From assembly GCA_020630035.1 (NCBI GenBank), contig JAHDCB010000062.1, positions 1 through 8,822 of the forward strand: a stretch of 8,822 bases of DNA, read 5' to 3'. Source of the stretch: Gammaproteobacteria bacterium (lineage in GTDB: Bacteria; Pseudomonadota; Gammaproteobacteria; Chromatiales; Chromatiaceae). The position numbers were made by a program, and so were the translations under genes. Of this stretch, positions 1 through 8,133 are shown one piece after another. The notes below the pieces were generated by a model that worked only from the letters and a program-made list of their open reading frames with translations, had not been told where the DNA came from and did not search any database. How positions within the stretch are numbered: position 1 is the first letter of the stretch; each line of letters begins with the position of its first letter.

Positions 1-1095
1 TCGCTGTTGTGTTTCCTGATAAGGATTCAGCATCTGTGCACAATATGTGATGCCCAGAAAATCGCATAGTGAAGGCACGATCTGCTGCGGCGATGTGACC
101 AGTTCTTCGTATTTTATCTGATATTGCCGATCAGCCGGGATGGTTTGCAGAAACGACCGAATATTCTGATGACTGACGTGCCACCATAGCTCGCCTTTCT
201 GGCGTGGTGTAAGTGGCAGGCTGTCCGCCTGATCACCCGTCACCAGGTCAGCTCGGATTGATTCAAAAGAGTTGATCGTTGCCATCGGATGCCGCACCAG
301 ATGAATAAATTTAGCCTGATGAAATTCTGCTTCAGTACGCCGCAACACTTCAGGGTTTAATGCATAACCCGGCGTTTTATCCACCAGGCAGCGTTCACCT
401 GCCCAGTGCTGTAACAGCCCGAAGCATGCCCGGGCAGACATATTCTGTGCTTCCAGATCCGCCATGATTGTTTCTGCTTCCGCCACAGTACAGTCTTTCA
501 GTGTCATCAGGGCACGGATCAGCCCTTCACGAAAAAACGCGCGAGATCCGGAAAAATGATCCCGGCGTTGTTGCAGGGTGTTAAATGATAATAAGTACAA
601 CTCAGGTGGGCTGAATAATGCCTGATGACCACCGAGGATAACTCGCAACAGGGTCGAACCTGAGCGCGGGGGTGACAAAATAAAAACAGCCGATGGATTG
701 TTCGGCTGTGTGGTATCAACACGAATATCTGCTGCTGTATTTCTGTGTAGCAGATGTTTTCTCCCCTGTGCTATCTGTTCATCACTGAGTGTTTCCTCTG
801 ATACAGATAATGCACGCTTGCTATCAAAGACATCCGGATAGTTTTTTCTGCAATAGTCTGCCAGTTCACGAACTGTCGGTGCATCAAAAATAGTAGCCGG
901 ATGAAAGATCGCCTGTCTTGCTTCCTGCAACCGGTTCATCACTCTGACCGCCTTGATGGAGTTACCACCCAGAGCAAAAAAGTTGTCATCCGGTTGCACC
1001 CGGGTCTCTAAGACATCTTCCCATAATTTGGTCAGTAATTGTTCCAGTGATATTTCTGTACTGCTGATATCTGTTACAGCTTCTATGTCTGTCAT
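1..1095 (-). CDS. Carrier protein-sulfotransferase fusion (NRPS/PKS type), 3' end missing
   Basis: The reading frame is open for 365 codons from an ATG at 1095 to the left window edge with no stop, so the protein is partial at its C-terminus. Residues about 15-83 form a phosphopantetheinyl carrier domain: FFALGGNSIKAV carries the attachment serine at Ser46, and the LGGNS context is more like a peptidyl carrier than a polyketide acyl carrier. Residues about 135 to the edge form a PAPS-dependent sulfotransferase. SPPRSGSTLL (141-150) is the 5'-phosphosulfate loop, VDKTPGYA (238-245) is a conserved core motif, and HLVRHPMATINSF (265-277) matches the 3'-phosphate binding motif. Known carrier-sulfotransferase proteins, such as CurM of curacin biosynthesis, sulfate a carrier-bound hydroxyacyl chain before thioesterase-driven release. 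Whether a thioesterase follows here cannot be seen. The start lies 2 bases after the PerM-like stop, suggesting coupled translation. GC appears lower than in the rest of the window. The domain calls are firm; substrate and product are unknown. Confidence 0.88.
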   Translation of the reverse strand, partial: MTDIEAVTDISSTEISLEQLLTKLWEDVLETRVQPDDNFFALGGNSIKAVRVMNRLQEARQAIFHPATIFDAPTVRELADYCRKNYPDVFDSKRALSVSEETLSDEQIAQGRKHLLHRNTAADIRVDTTQPNNPSAVFILSPPRSGSTLLRVILGGHQALFSPPELYLLSFNTLQQRRDHFSGSRAFFREGLIRALMTLKDCTVAEAETIMADLEAQNMSARACFGLLQHWAGERCLVDKTPGYALNPEVLRRTEAEFHQAKFIHLVRHPMATINSFESIRADLVTGDQADSLPLTPRQKGELWWHVSHQNIRSFLQTIPADRQYQIKYEELVTSPQQIVPSLCDFLGITYCAQMLNPYQETQQR

Positions 1096-1097
1096 TG

Positions 1098-2183
1098 TTA
1101 TGATCCGGTGTGATCAGAAGAAAGGCGAACACCTGTGATTGCGGACTGCGGCCACGCATTAAATATCGCATGAATCAGGGTTGCCAGAGGTATTGCAAAA
1201 AATACACCCCAGAATCCCAGTAGCCCACCGAATACCAGAATGGCGACGATAATTGCCACCGGGTGCAGATTCACTGCCTCGCTGAATAGTACTGGTACCA
1301 ACACATTGCCATCCAGCACCTGGATGACGAAATACGCCGTTGCCAACCAGATGAACTCTGGCCCCCATCCCCACTGCACCCAGGCCACCAGTAATACCGG
1401 AATGGTCACCAGGGTCGCTCCCAGAAACGGTATCAATACTGATACACCTACCAGCACCGCCAGCAACATCGCATATTGCAGCCCGAAGCTGACAAATACG
1501 ATAAAACTGACTGCCCAGACAATCAGTATTTCGCAGAATTTGCCATACATATAGTTGGTAACCTGCTTATCGACCTCAGTCCAGACATGTGTCACCAGCC
1601 GCCGTTCTGTCGGCATAAAACGGCTGAACCAGATGGTGATTTTGCGTTTGTCCTTGATGAAGAAAAATACCAGTAGCGGCATCAGTACCAGATACATCAT
1701 CAGGGTCAATACACCAAACACAGATGCCAGCGAGATGGAGACAACCTGCTGACCTAAATTCACCACTTCCTGCCGGATCAATTCCAGCAGTTCCTGGATC
1801 TGTGCCGACGAAATCATCTCGGGATAACGCTCGGGCAAGGCCATCAGTGCCTGTTGCCCGAGACTGAGCATACTCGGCAATTGTTGTATCAGTTGGGTCA
1901 CCTGACGCGACAATAACGGCAGCAGGCCGAATAAGACCACTGTCAGGCATAACGCAAACAAAACGAAGGCAAGACTGGCAGTGAGCCAACGCGGCACGCG
2001 CCGCTGATCCAGCCAGGCCGCGATATCTTCTAGCAGATACGCGATGACTGCGCTGGCCAGCACAGGTGCCAGAATGTCACCTAATCCAAGGATTACGCCG
2101 AAGCTGAGCAGCAAAATCAGGCTCAGCAGCACAATCTGTGGATCGGAAAAGGTTCGTTTAAACCAGTCGGTAATCAGACGCAT
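1098..2183 (-). CDS. PerM / AI-2E transporter family membrane protein
   Basis: This 361-residue protein belongs to the AI-2E transporter family (PerM, TqsA, YdiK-like). Its length is usual for the family. The layout is typical: paired hydrophobic segments near residues 15-55 and 65-95, a central amphipathic region (about 95-150) lying outside the membrane, then a cluster of membrane helices to about residue 345. The characteristic C-terminal stretches are visible: SVLIPFLGATLVTIPV, then DGNVLVPVLFSEAVNLHPVA, then GGLLGFWGVFFAIPLATLI. Family members are reported to export autoinducer-2 or to act as ion/proton antiporters, and many have no known substrate. The gene starts 3 bases after the RND stop and ends 2 bases before the carrier-sulfotransferase start, so it is the middle gene of an operon. 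A role in moving the product of the downstream enzyme, or in supporting ion balance, is inference only. A weak GGA sequence sits about 8 bases before the ATG, inside the end of the RND gene. Confidence 0.9.
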   Translation of the reverse strand: MRLITDWFKRTFSDPQIVLLSLILLLSFGVILGLGDILAPVLASAVIAYLLEDIAAWLDQRRVPRWLTASLAFVLFALCLTVVLFGLLPLLSRQVTQLIQQLPSMLSLGQQALMALPERYPEMISSAQIQELLELIRQEVVNLGQQVVSISLASVFGVLTLMMYLVLMPLLVFFFIKDKRKITIWFSRFMPTERRLVTHVWTEVDKQVTNYMYGKFCEILIVWAVSFIVFVSFGLQYAMLLAVLVGVSVLIPFLGATLVTIPVLLVAWVQWGWGPEFIWLATAYFVIQVLDGNVLVPVLFSEAVNLHPVAIIVAILVFGGLLGFWGVFFAIPLATLIHAIFNAWPQSAITGVRLSSDHTGS

Positions 2184-2186
2184 ACG

Positions 2187-5100
2187 TTATCCAGCCGTCA
2201 GACGACGGTATCCGGCCTGTCCCTGCTCCAGGGCAGACAATAAAGCCGGCACTAAAAATAAGACTAAAAAGGTTGCAAATGCGAGACCAAATGAAATCGA
2301 CACTGCCATCGGTATCAGAAATTGCGCCTGCAATGAGGTCTCGAATAATAGGGGTAACAAGCCAGCAATCGTGGTCAGTGAGGTGAGCAATACCGCCCGC
2401 AGGCGTCGACAACCGGCTTCAATCACCGCTTCCTGCAGTGCCATACCTTGCGCCCGGAGTTGTTTGTAAAACACCACCAGGATAATCGAGTCGTTCACCA
2501 CGATGCCAGATAATGCAAACAAACCAAACATCGACAGAATCGTCGGCGTCACATCCATCAGCCAGTGACCAAGCAAGGCGCCGACAGCCCCGAACGGAAT
2601 GATCGCCATCACCACCAGCGGCCAGGTGTAGGATCCGAATACCCAGGCCAGTACGATATAAATCATCGCCAGAGCAAACCCGGCACCCAGCTGCATATCA
2701 CTAGCGGTCTCACGCTGGTCGGCTGCCCGCCCGGTATACGCCCAGTCAATGCCATAGGTGGTCACCAGTTCTGGCAGTACAGCATTCTGTAACTGAGCAC
2801 GCACGGCATTGGCATTCGCCACCTGATTGTCGATGTCCGCATACACCGTCACAGCGAGTTGTCCGTCTACATGTCGCAGGGCCTGAAAACCCGGTTGTGT
2901 TGTGAGCTCCACCACTGACAGGAAGGGTATCGTGCCACCTTGCGGCAGAAACAGAAACAGGTCTTCCAGGACGTTCAAACGCCGCCGCTCAGCGTCCGGC
3001 AAGCTGACGCGTATTTCCAGCTCTTCATCACCAATCCGCAGAATCTGTGTCAGATAGCCATCCAGCGCACCCCGTAATTGTTGTGCCACCTGTTCGGTCG
3101 TCAGACCGAGTGATTCACCCAACGGATTCAGGCGATATACCCAGTGCGACTGGCCGAATGGCATGTCATCCTCAATACCCTTGGTACCCGGAATCGCCTT
3201 AAGCGCGTCTGCCAGTGAAAGTGCTGCCTGTTTCAGTTGCTGCGCCTGACCACCAGTCAGCCGGATTTCCAGTGCCCGACCCGGATGACCACTCTGACGC
3301 ACACTGAAGGTCAGATATTCCAGCCCGGGCGGCTGCACGATCCGGTCCTGCCAGTCACGTAAAAAGGTGCTATTGGTCACAGATCGGGCATCATTCGGTG
3401 GCAACTCCACCACGATGGAGCCAAATTGATCACCCTGTTGCGCCTGGCGTCCGTTAGAAAAATACCCCTGTCTCAGCGCCACGGTCGCCACCTGTACCAG
3501 TTCTCCTCCGAATGCCTGATCTGTATCCGCCAGTGTCTGCTCCATTTGCTGCATAAAACGCGCCACCTGTGCTGGTGGCGTACCCGCCACAAAAGAAGCA
3601 CTGGCAACCAGCATGTTACCCGGCACATTCGGAAAAAAGGCAAACCCGATGCGCCCACCGAGAATCAGCCCGGCCAGCACAATCAATAACCCGATCGCCA
3701 GCGACAGGGTAGATAACCGATGCTGCACCGCCCAGGTAATCATCGGGCGAAACGTCTGATCACGAAAAGACGCAAACCCCTGATCCCAACGCTGCCGGAA
3801 ACGACTACGGGTCTGGGTGTGTAACCGGGTAAAGCTATGCCGCAGGTGACCCGGCAGAATCAGAAAACTTTCGATTAACGAAGCAATAATCACGCACACA
3901 ATCACAAACGGAATATCACCCAAAAACTTGCCGATAAAACCGGAAATCGCAAACAGCGGGATAAATGCCGCGATGGTGGTCAGGGAAGATGACATAACCG
4001 GGGCAAACATGCGCCAGGCGCCACCTTCTGCCGCATTCGCAGCCGACTCACCAGCCTGATAATGTGCCAGCGCATCCTCACCCACCACAATCGCATCATC
4101 CACAATAATGCCAAGTGCCATGATCAACGCAAACAGCGAGATCATATTGATGCTGCCACCGCCCAGATACATCACTGCCAGGGTTGCCATAAATGAGACC
4201 GGAATACCGACTGTCACCCACCAGGCCACCCGTCCGTTCAGAAACAGAAACAAAATAGCAACCACCAGCAACAAGCCACCCAGACCATTCTTCAGTAGCA
4301 GATAAATCCGGTCTGCAATCAATTGCCAGCGTTCATCGTACACCACTAGTTGCACCGTCGACGGCAATTGCGGCCTGGTCTCTTCCAGCCAATCCTGCAG
4401 AATCCGCGCCGATGTCAGCGAATCAGCATCCGCTGCCCGCTGCAACACCAACTCCACTGCAGGCCTTCCCTGCAAACTGAGCTCGACTTGCTCTGGTCGA
4501 GCACGTTGCTCAACTGTCGCCAGATCGCCAAGCCGGATTAACTGACCCTGATGCGACAATCTCAGGTCAGCAAAATCTGCTGGCGCGCGCGCCTGACTGG
4601 TCGCACGTAAGGTACGCGTCACCTCATCCTGCCCCAGACGACCTGCCGGAACGTCCTGCGAAGCCGCCGCAACCTGTTGACTGATCATACGCAGTGGCAT
4701 CTCCAGATTCAGCAAAGCCGCCTGCGGCACCTGAATCGCAATCTCCTCTTCAGGCAGACCCTGAATCGTGACCCGGGAAACACCCCGATCCAGTAACTCA
4801 CGCTCAATCCGCCGTACCAGCGGACGCAATGCATCCCGGGTATCCGGCCCGGATACCAGCAGACGGGCGATCTGTTCATACCGCACCGTATGGGTCACTT
4901 GCGGACGTTCCGCCTCAGCCGGGAGCTGACGCACACTATTCACCCATGCCTCCACCCGGCGGGTCGCCGCCCCCATGTCAGCGCCTTCCGGAAACTCCAG
5001 ACGGATCACACTCACACCCTCGCTGGAAGTTGAGGTCAGCTTATCCAACTGCGCTGTGGTGCGTAGCGCCTGCTCCAGCGGCAAGGTGACAGCCACCTCC

Positions 5101-5318
5101 ACATCCTCCGCACTGGCACCCGGCCAAACCGTTTTGACCGTGACGACCTCCACCTCAAAATCAGGAAAAAACTGCACATTCAGCTTGCTCAGCCCCCAGA
5201 CACCAAGCAACAATAAAGCCACCATCAACAGATTGGCAGCTACCGGATGATTAGCAAACACCCCCAGCAACGCGCGTGCAGAAGACGTACCGGAGACAGA
5301 AGATGAATCAGAGACCAT
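2187..5318 (-). CDS. RND efflux transporter permease subunit (AcrB/HAE1-like)
   Basis: This 1043-residue protein is a full-length resistance-nodulation-division pump subunit, the proton-driven inner-membrane part of a tripartite efflux system. The expected order is visible: TM1 (about 26-46), a first large periplasmic loop, TM2-6 (about 335-490), TM7 (about 536-556), a second periplasmic loop, and TM8-12 (about 876-1030). The proton-relay pair is present in TM4 as GIIVDDAIVV with Asp407 and Asp408, the same numbers as in AcrB. The TM10 position usually filled by AcrB Lys940 instead reads IVVNDSIIL (Asn942, Asp943), as in many non-AcrB RND subfamilies. No periplasmic adaptor or outer-membrane channel gene is seen in the window, so partners must be encoded elsewhere. 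The N-terminus has an extra Ser/Thr-rich stretch of about 15 residues and no clear Shine-Dalgarno sequence. A TTG at codon 17 or GTG at codon 20 is a possible alternative start. Substrate is unknown. Confidence 0.93.
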   Translation of the reverse strand: MVSDSSSVSGTSSARALLGVFANHPVAANLLMVALLLLGVWGLSKLNVQFFPDFEVEVVTVKTVWPGASAEDVEVAVTLPLEQALRTTAQLDKLTSTSSEGVSVIRLEFPEGADMGAATRRVEAWVNSVRQLPAEAERPQVTHTVRYEQIARLLVSGPDTRDALRPLVRRIERELLDRGVSRVTIQGLPEEEIAIQVPQAALLNLEMPLRMISQQVAAASQDVPAGRLGQDEVTRTLRATSQARAPADFADLRLSHQGQLIRLGDLATVEQRARPEQVELSLQGRPAVELVLQRAADADSLTSARILQDWLEETRPQLPSTVQLVVYDERWQLIADRIYLLLKNGLGGLLLVVAILFLFLNGRVAWWVTVGIPVSFMATLAVMYLGGGSINMISLFALIMALGIIVDDAIVVGEDALAHYQAGESAANAAEGGAWRMFAPVMSSSLTTIAAFIPLFAISGFIGKFLGDIPFVIVCVIIASLIESFLILPGHLRHSFTRLHTQTRSRFRQRWDQGFASFRDQTFRPMITWAVQHRLSTLSLAIGLLIVLAGLILGGRIGFAFFPNVPGNMLVASASFVAGTPPAQVARFMQQMEQTLADTDQAFGGELVQVATVALRQGYFSNGRQAQQGDQFGSIVVELPPNDARSVTNSTFLRDWQDRIVQPPGLEYLTFSVRQSGHPGRALEIRLTGGQAQQLKQAALSLADALKAIPGTKGIEDDMPFGQSHWVYRLNPLGESLGLTTEQVAQQLRGALDGYLTQILRIGDEELEIRVSLPDAERRRLNVLEDLFLFLPQGGTIPFLSVVELTTQPGFQALRHVDGQLAVTVYADIDNQVANANAVRAQLQNAVLPELVTTYGIDWAYTGRAADQRETASDMQLGAGFALAMIYIVLAWVFGSYTWPLVVMAIIPFGAVGALLGHWLMDVTPTILSMFGLFALSGIVVNDSIILVVFYKQLRAQGMALQEAVIEAGCRRLRAVLLTSLTTIAGLLPLLFETSLQAQFLIPMAVSISFGLAFATFLVLFLVPALLSALEQGQAGYRRLTAG

Positions 5319-5325
5319 AGACAGA

Positions 5326-6489
5326 ATGAAAAAAAGTCACAGGTATTACCACCTTATCGTGGCGTTATGCATCGTACAGTTAAGTCTGCCAACCCAGGCA
5401 GACGTGGTCAGACCCGCACAGATTGAAATCACCACGCAGGTAAACGGCGCTATCACCCTGGAAATACGTGCCAGCCTGGAAGCCCTGCTGACCGGCATCA
5501 ATGCGCAATACCAGAATACACAAGATGCACCACAGGCCGCAGAATACGATGTCCTGCGCCAGCTACCTGCCGCAAAATTGCGGCAACAGTTCCAAGCCTT
5601 CCAGCCACAATTCATGCGCGCCATTCAACTGACCGCCGACCAACAGGATATCCCCTTGCGGCTGGACAGCCTGGACATTCCGCCGCCCGGCTACACACAA
5701 GTTCCACGCATCAGCCTGCTCAAACTCAGCGGACAACTGCCTGCTGCCAGCCAAGCCCTGCAATGGTACTATCCGGCCCGGTTCGGCGACAATGCCGTCC
5801 GCCTGCGCCAGATCAACCCGGCGGCAAATCGGTGGCACTGGTCCGACTGGCAATGGCTGCGTACCGATAGACCAAGCACGCCTTTCAACCTACAGGCCAT
5901 CACCTCCCCGGCATCCACCTGGTCACGGCTGATGGATTATAGCCTGATTGGTTATCGACATATCATCCCACTAGGTGCTGATCATATCCTGTTTATCCTC
6001 GGCCTGTACCTGTATGGTACTCGCTGGCGCCCGCTGATCTGGCAGATCAGCCTGTTCACCCTGGCACACAGCCTGACCCTCGGCCTGGGCATACTCGGCT
6101 GGGTACAACTACCCAGCCGCTGGGTCGAACCCCTGATCGCTGCCTCCATCATCTACGTCGCTCTGGAAAACCTGCGACCGGGCACCACCGTCCCGCCGCC
6201 TCGACGACTGCTGATCGTATTCGGCTTCGGCCTGCTACACGGTCTCGGCTTTGCCGACATGCTGCAAGCCTTCGGCATGCCGGCAGACGCCTATCTGACC
6301 GCCCTGCTCGGCTTCAACCTCGGCGTCGAACTGGGACAACTCAGCGTACTCGCGGCCGCCTTGGTCCTCACCGGCTGGCTACGCCAACAACCGCAACATT
6401 ACCGACACTGGATAGTCATACCCGGATCCATCCTGATCGGCCTGATCGGCCTGTACTGGACCTTGCAACGCCTGACCCTACTGAACTGA
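5326..6489 (+). CDS. HupE/UreJ_2 family membrane protein
   Basis: This 387-residue protein starts with a signal peptide (MKKSHRYYH, hydrophobic core to residue 20, likely cleavage after PTQA at residue 25). A soluble, presumably periplasmic domain follows (about 26-200), then a C-terminal membrane domain of six to seven helices (about 205-385). The membrane part carries the family's conserved polar motifs: PLGADHILFILGLYL with Asp219 and His220, SLFTLAHSLTLGL with His248, FGFGLLHGLGFA with His305, and GFNLGVELGQL with Glu335. These identify the HupE/UreJ_2 family. Relatives of HupE and UreJ are linked to nickel or other metal transport, but this subfamily has no settled substrate. No hydrogenase or urease genes are nearby. 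The ATG lies 7 bases from the divergent RND start, and the MKK signal peptide makes this start convincing. It is followed after 1 base by selO, so the two are probably co-translated. Confidence 0.85.
   Translation: MKKSHRYYHLIVALCIVQLSLPTQADVVRPAQIEITTQVNGAITLEIRASLEALLTGINAQYQNTQDAPQAAEYDVLRQLPAAKLRQQFQAFQPQFMRAIQLTADQQDIPLRLDSLDIPPPGYTQVPRISLLKLSGQLPAASQALQWYYPARFGDNAVRLRQINPAANRWHWSDWQWLRTDRPSTPFNLQAITSPASTWSRLMDYSLIGYRHIIPLGADHILFILGLYLYGTRWRPLIWQISLFTLAHSLTLGLGILGWVQLPSRWVEPLIAASIIYVALENLRPGTTVPPPRRLLIVFGFGLLHGLGFADMLQAFGMPADAYLTALLGFNLGVELGQLSVLAAALVLTGWLRQQPQHYRHWIVIPGSILIGLIGLYWTLQRLTLLN
5364..5392 (-). promoter_or_regulatory. Candidate sigma-70 promoter for the RND operon
   Basis: Read on the minus strand, TTGGCA (5392-5387, one mismatch to the -35 consensus) is followed by a 17-base spacer and CATAAC (5369-5364, two mismatches to the -10 consensus). 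Transcription would start near 5357, giving a leader of about 40 bases before the RND ATG at 5318. The site lies inside the first codons of the oppositely transcribed HupE-like gene, as expected because only 7 bases separate the two starts. It rests on consensus matching by eye and is unproven. Confidence 0.35.
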
Positions 6490-6490
6490 C

Positions 6491-7978
6491 ATGCACCATA
6501 GCCTGCACACCCTGGCCTTCGACAACCGCTATGCCCAACTGACAGGCGACTTCTACACCCAGGTACCACCAACCCCGCTACCAGACCCCTACCTGATCAG
6601 CTACAGCCCGGCAGCCGCCGACCTGCTCGAACTCCACCCGGACACATTTGACCAGCCAGACACACTGCAAATACTCGCTGGCAACCAGACCTTGCCTGGT
6701 ATGCAACCCCTAGCAATGCGCTATGCCGGACACCAGTTCGGCCACTATGTTCCACAACTGGGCGATGGCCGGGCGATCCTGCTGGGCGAAACCCGGGCAG
6801 CCGGACAACACTGGGCCTGGCACCTGAAGGGCGCCGGCATGACACCCTACTCGCGCCATGCCGACGGCCGGGCCGTGCTACGCTCCAGCATCCGCGAATA
6901 CCTCGCCTCAGAAGCGATGGCCGGACTGGGCATCCCAACCACTCGCGCCCTCAGTCTGGTCGGCAGCCCACAGTCAGTACAGCGCGAACAATCTGAAACT
7001 GCCGCTACCGTGCTACGTCTGGCACCCAGCTTCATTCGCTTCGGTAGTTTTGAGATCTTCTACTACCAGCAACAACCACAACACCTGCAAACCCTGGCAG
7101 ACCACGTCATCCAACACCACCACCCCACCCTGACCACCCAGCCACAACCCTACCTGGCACTACTGCAGCACACTATCCAGCGCACCGCCGATCTGATCGC
7201 GGCCTGGCAACTAGTCGGCTTTGCGCATGGCGTGCTGAATACCGACAACATGTCGATACTAGGCCTGACCCTAGACTATGGGCCATACGGTTTCCTGGAC
7301 CAGTATGACCCGAACCACATCTGCAACCACACCGACCAGACCGGACGTTACGCCTTCAACGCCCAACCCGACATCGGCCTGTGGAACCTGTACTGCCTGG
7401 CGCAAGCCTTGTTACCACTACTGCACCCAGAACCAAACACCGCAACAGAACAAGCACAGGCCGCACTGCAAACCTACCAGCCTCGTCTGCAACACCGCTA
7501 TGCCACAGGCATGCAACACAAACTGGGGCTCAGCACACAACAAGCCGACGATACAACACTGGTTGCCGACCTGCTGACCCTGCTGCATACCCAGCAGGCA
7601 GACTACACCGCCTTTTTTCGGCAGCTATCCTACCTGACATCAGCCCAGATGCAGGATGTAGACACACCTGTGCATCGACTCTGTCGCGAACCCGAGGCCT
7701 GCACTGCCTGGCTGACCCGCTACCGGCAGCGCCTGCAAACCGAGCACAGCGAAGACACCCATCGTCAGACCAGGATGCAGCAGCACAACCCGAAATACAT
7801 TCTGCGCAACTACCTGGCCCAGCAGGCCATCGACGCGGCAGAACAAGGCGACTACAACCTGATCAACCGGCTACTCACCGTACTGACCGACCCATATGCC
7901 GAACACCTGGCAGAAGATACCCTCGCCGACCTGCCACCAGCCTGGGCCAGCGGGATCATCGTCAGTTGTTCCTCCTGA
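6491..7978 (+). CDS. selO: Protein adenylyltransferase SelO (YdiU)
   Basis: This 495-residue protein is a SelO pseudokinase, which transfers AMP from ATP to Ser, Thr or Tyr of target proteins and is tied to redox stress responses. The signature motifs are present in order: YAGHQFGHYVPQLGDGRA (78-95), LKGAGMTPYSRHADGRAVLR (112-131), SIREYLASEAM (133-143), AHGVLNTDNMSILG (245-258) and LDYGPYGFLDQYDP (261-274). Residues matching the known active site are Lys113, Glu136, Asp252, Asn253 and Asp262. The C-terminus ends Cys-Ser-Ser, with Cys493 third from the end, where animal SelO proteins carry selenocysteine. The length is close to that of bacterial members, so the gene looks complete. The ATG lies 1 base after the HupE-like stop, with no clear Shine-Dalgarno sequence, so coupling to the upstream gene is likely. 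The coding strand is markedly C-rich and the protein is rich in Gln and His. Confidence 0.96.
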   Translation: MHHSLHTLAFDNRYAQLTGDFYTQVPPTPLPDPYLISYSPAAADLLELHPDTFDQPDTLQILAGNQTLPGMQPLAMRYAGHQFGHYVPQLGDGRAILLGETRAAGQHWAWHLKGAGMTPYSRHADGRAVLRSSIREYLASEAMAGLGIPTTRALSLVGSPQSVQREQSETAATVLRLAPSFIRFGSFEIFYYQQQPQHLQTLADHVIQHHHPTLTTQPQPYLALLQHTIQRTADLIAAWQLVGFAHGVLNTDNMSILGLTLDYGPYGFLDQYDPNHICNHTDQTGRYAFNAQPDIGLWNLYCLAQALLPLLHPEPNTATEQAQAALQTYQPRLQHRYATGMQHKLGLSTQQADDTTLVADLLTLLHTQQADYTAFFRQLSYLTSAQMQDVDTPVHRLCREPEACTAWLTRYRQRLQTEHSEDTHRQTRMQQHNPKYILRNYLAQQAIDAAEQGDYNLINRLLTVLTDPYAEHLAEDTLADLPPAWASGIIVSCSS

Positions 7979-8133
7979 CCTCAGCTCAACAAGCTAACGA
8001 TGCCTTGGTACCGCTATGGCGACCATAACAACAATGGCGCCGGGAACCAGAGAAAACAGCATGGCAATATGCAGACCTCATTACAATAGCCAGTCAAAAA
8101 CAACCTACCCTGCTTACAAACCGGAACATCCCC
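7979..8133 (+). other. Spacer between selO and fxsA, no convincing gene
   Basis: This 155-base stretch has no supported gene. It holds a 29-codon frame (8000-8089) with no recognisable protein features. TACAAT at 8082-8087 is a fair -10 hexamer about 45 bases before the fxsA start, but no matching -35 sits at 16-18 bases. No stem-loop with a T-run follows selO, so fxsA may be read through from upstream, from a weak local promoter, or both. Confidence 0.5.
8123..8126 (+). promoter_or_regulatory. Ribosome binding site of fxsA
   Basis: GGAA lies 7 bases before the ATG at 8134, a normal Shine-Dalgarno spacing. It supports this start and is clearer than the sites before the other genes in the window. 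Confidence 0.5.

Noticed and set aside
5233..5238. TTGGCA as a -35 element for the HupE-like gene
   Set aside because: No acceptable -10 hexamer follows at 16-18 bases.
7381..8028. 215-codon plus-strand frame overlapping the end of selO
   Set aside because: It lies almost wholly inside selO in another frame and reads as Arg/Pro/His/Thr-rich nonsense, typical of a shadow of C-rich coding DNA.
8000..8089. 29-codon frame starting ATG CCT TGG between selO and fxsA
   Set aside because: No Shine-Dalgarno sequence, no recognisable motif, and low-complexity Asn/Gln content; likely chance.
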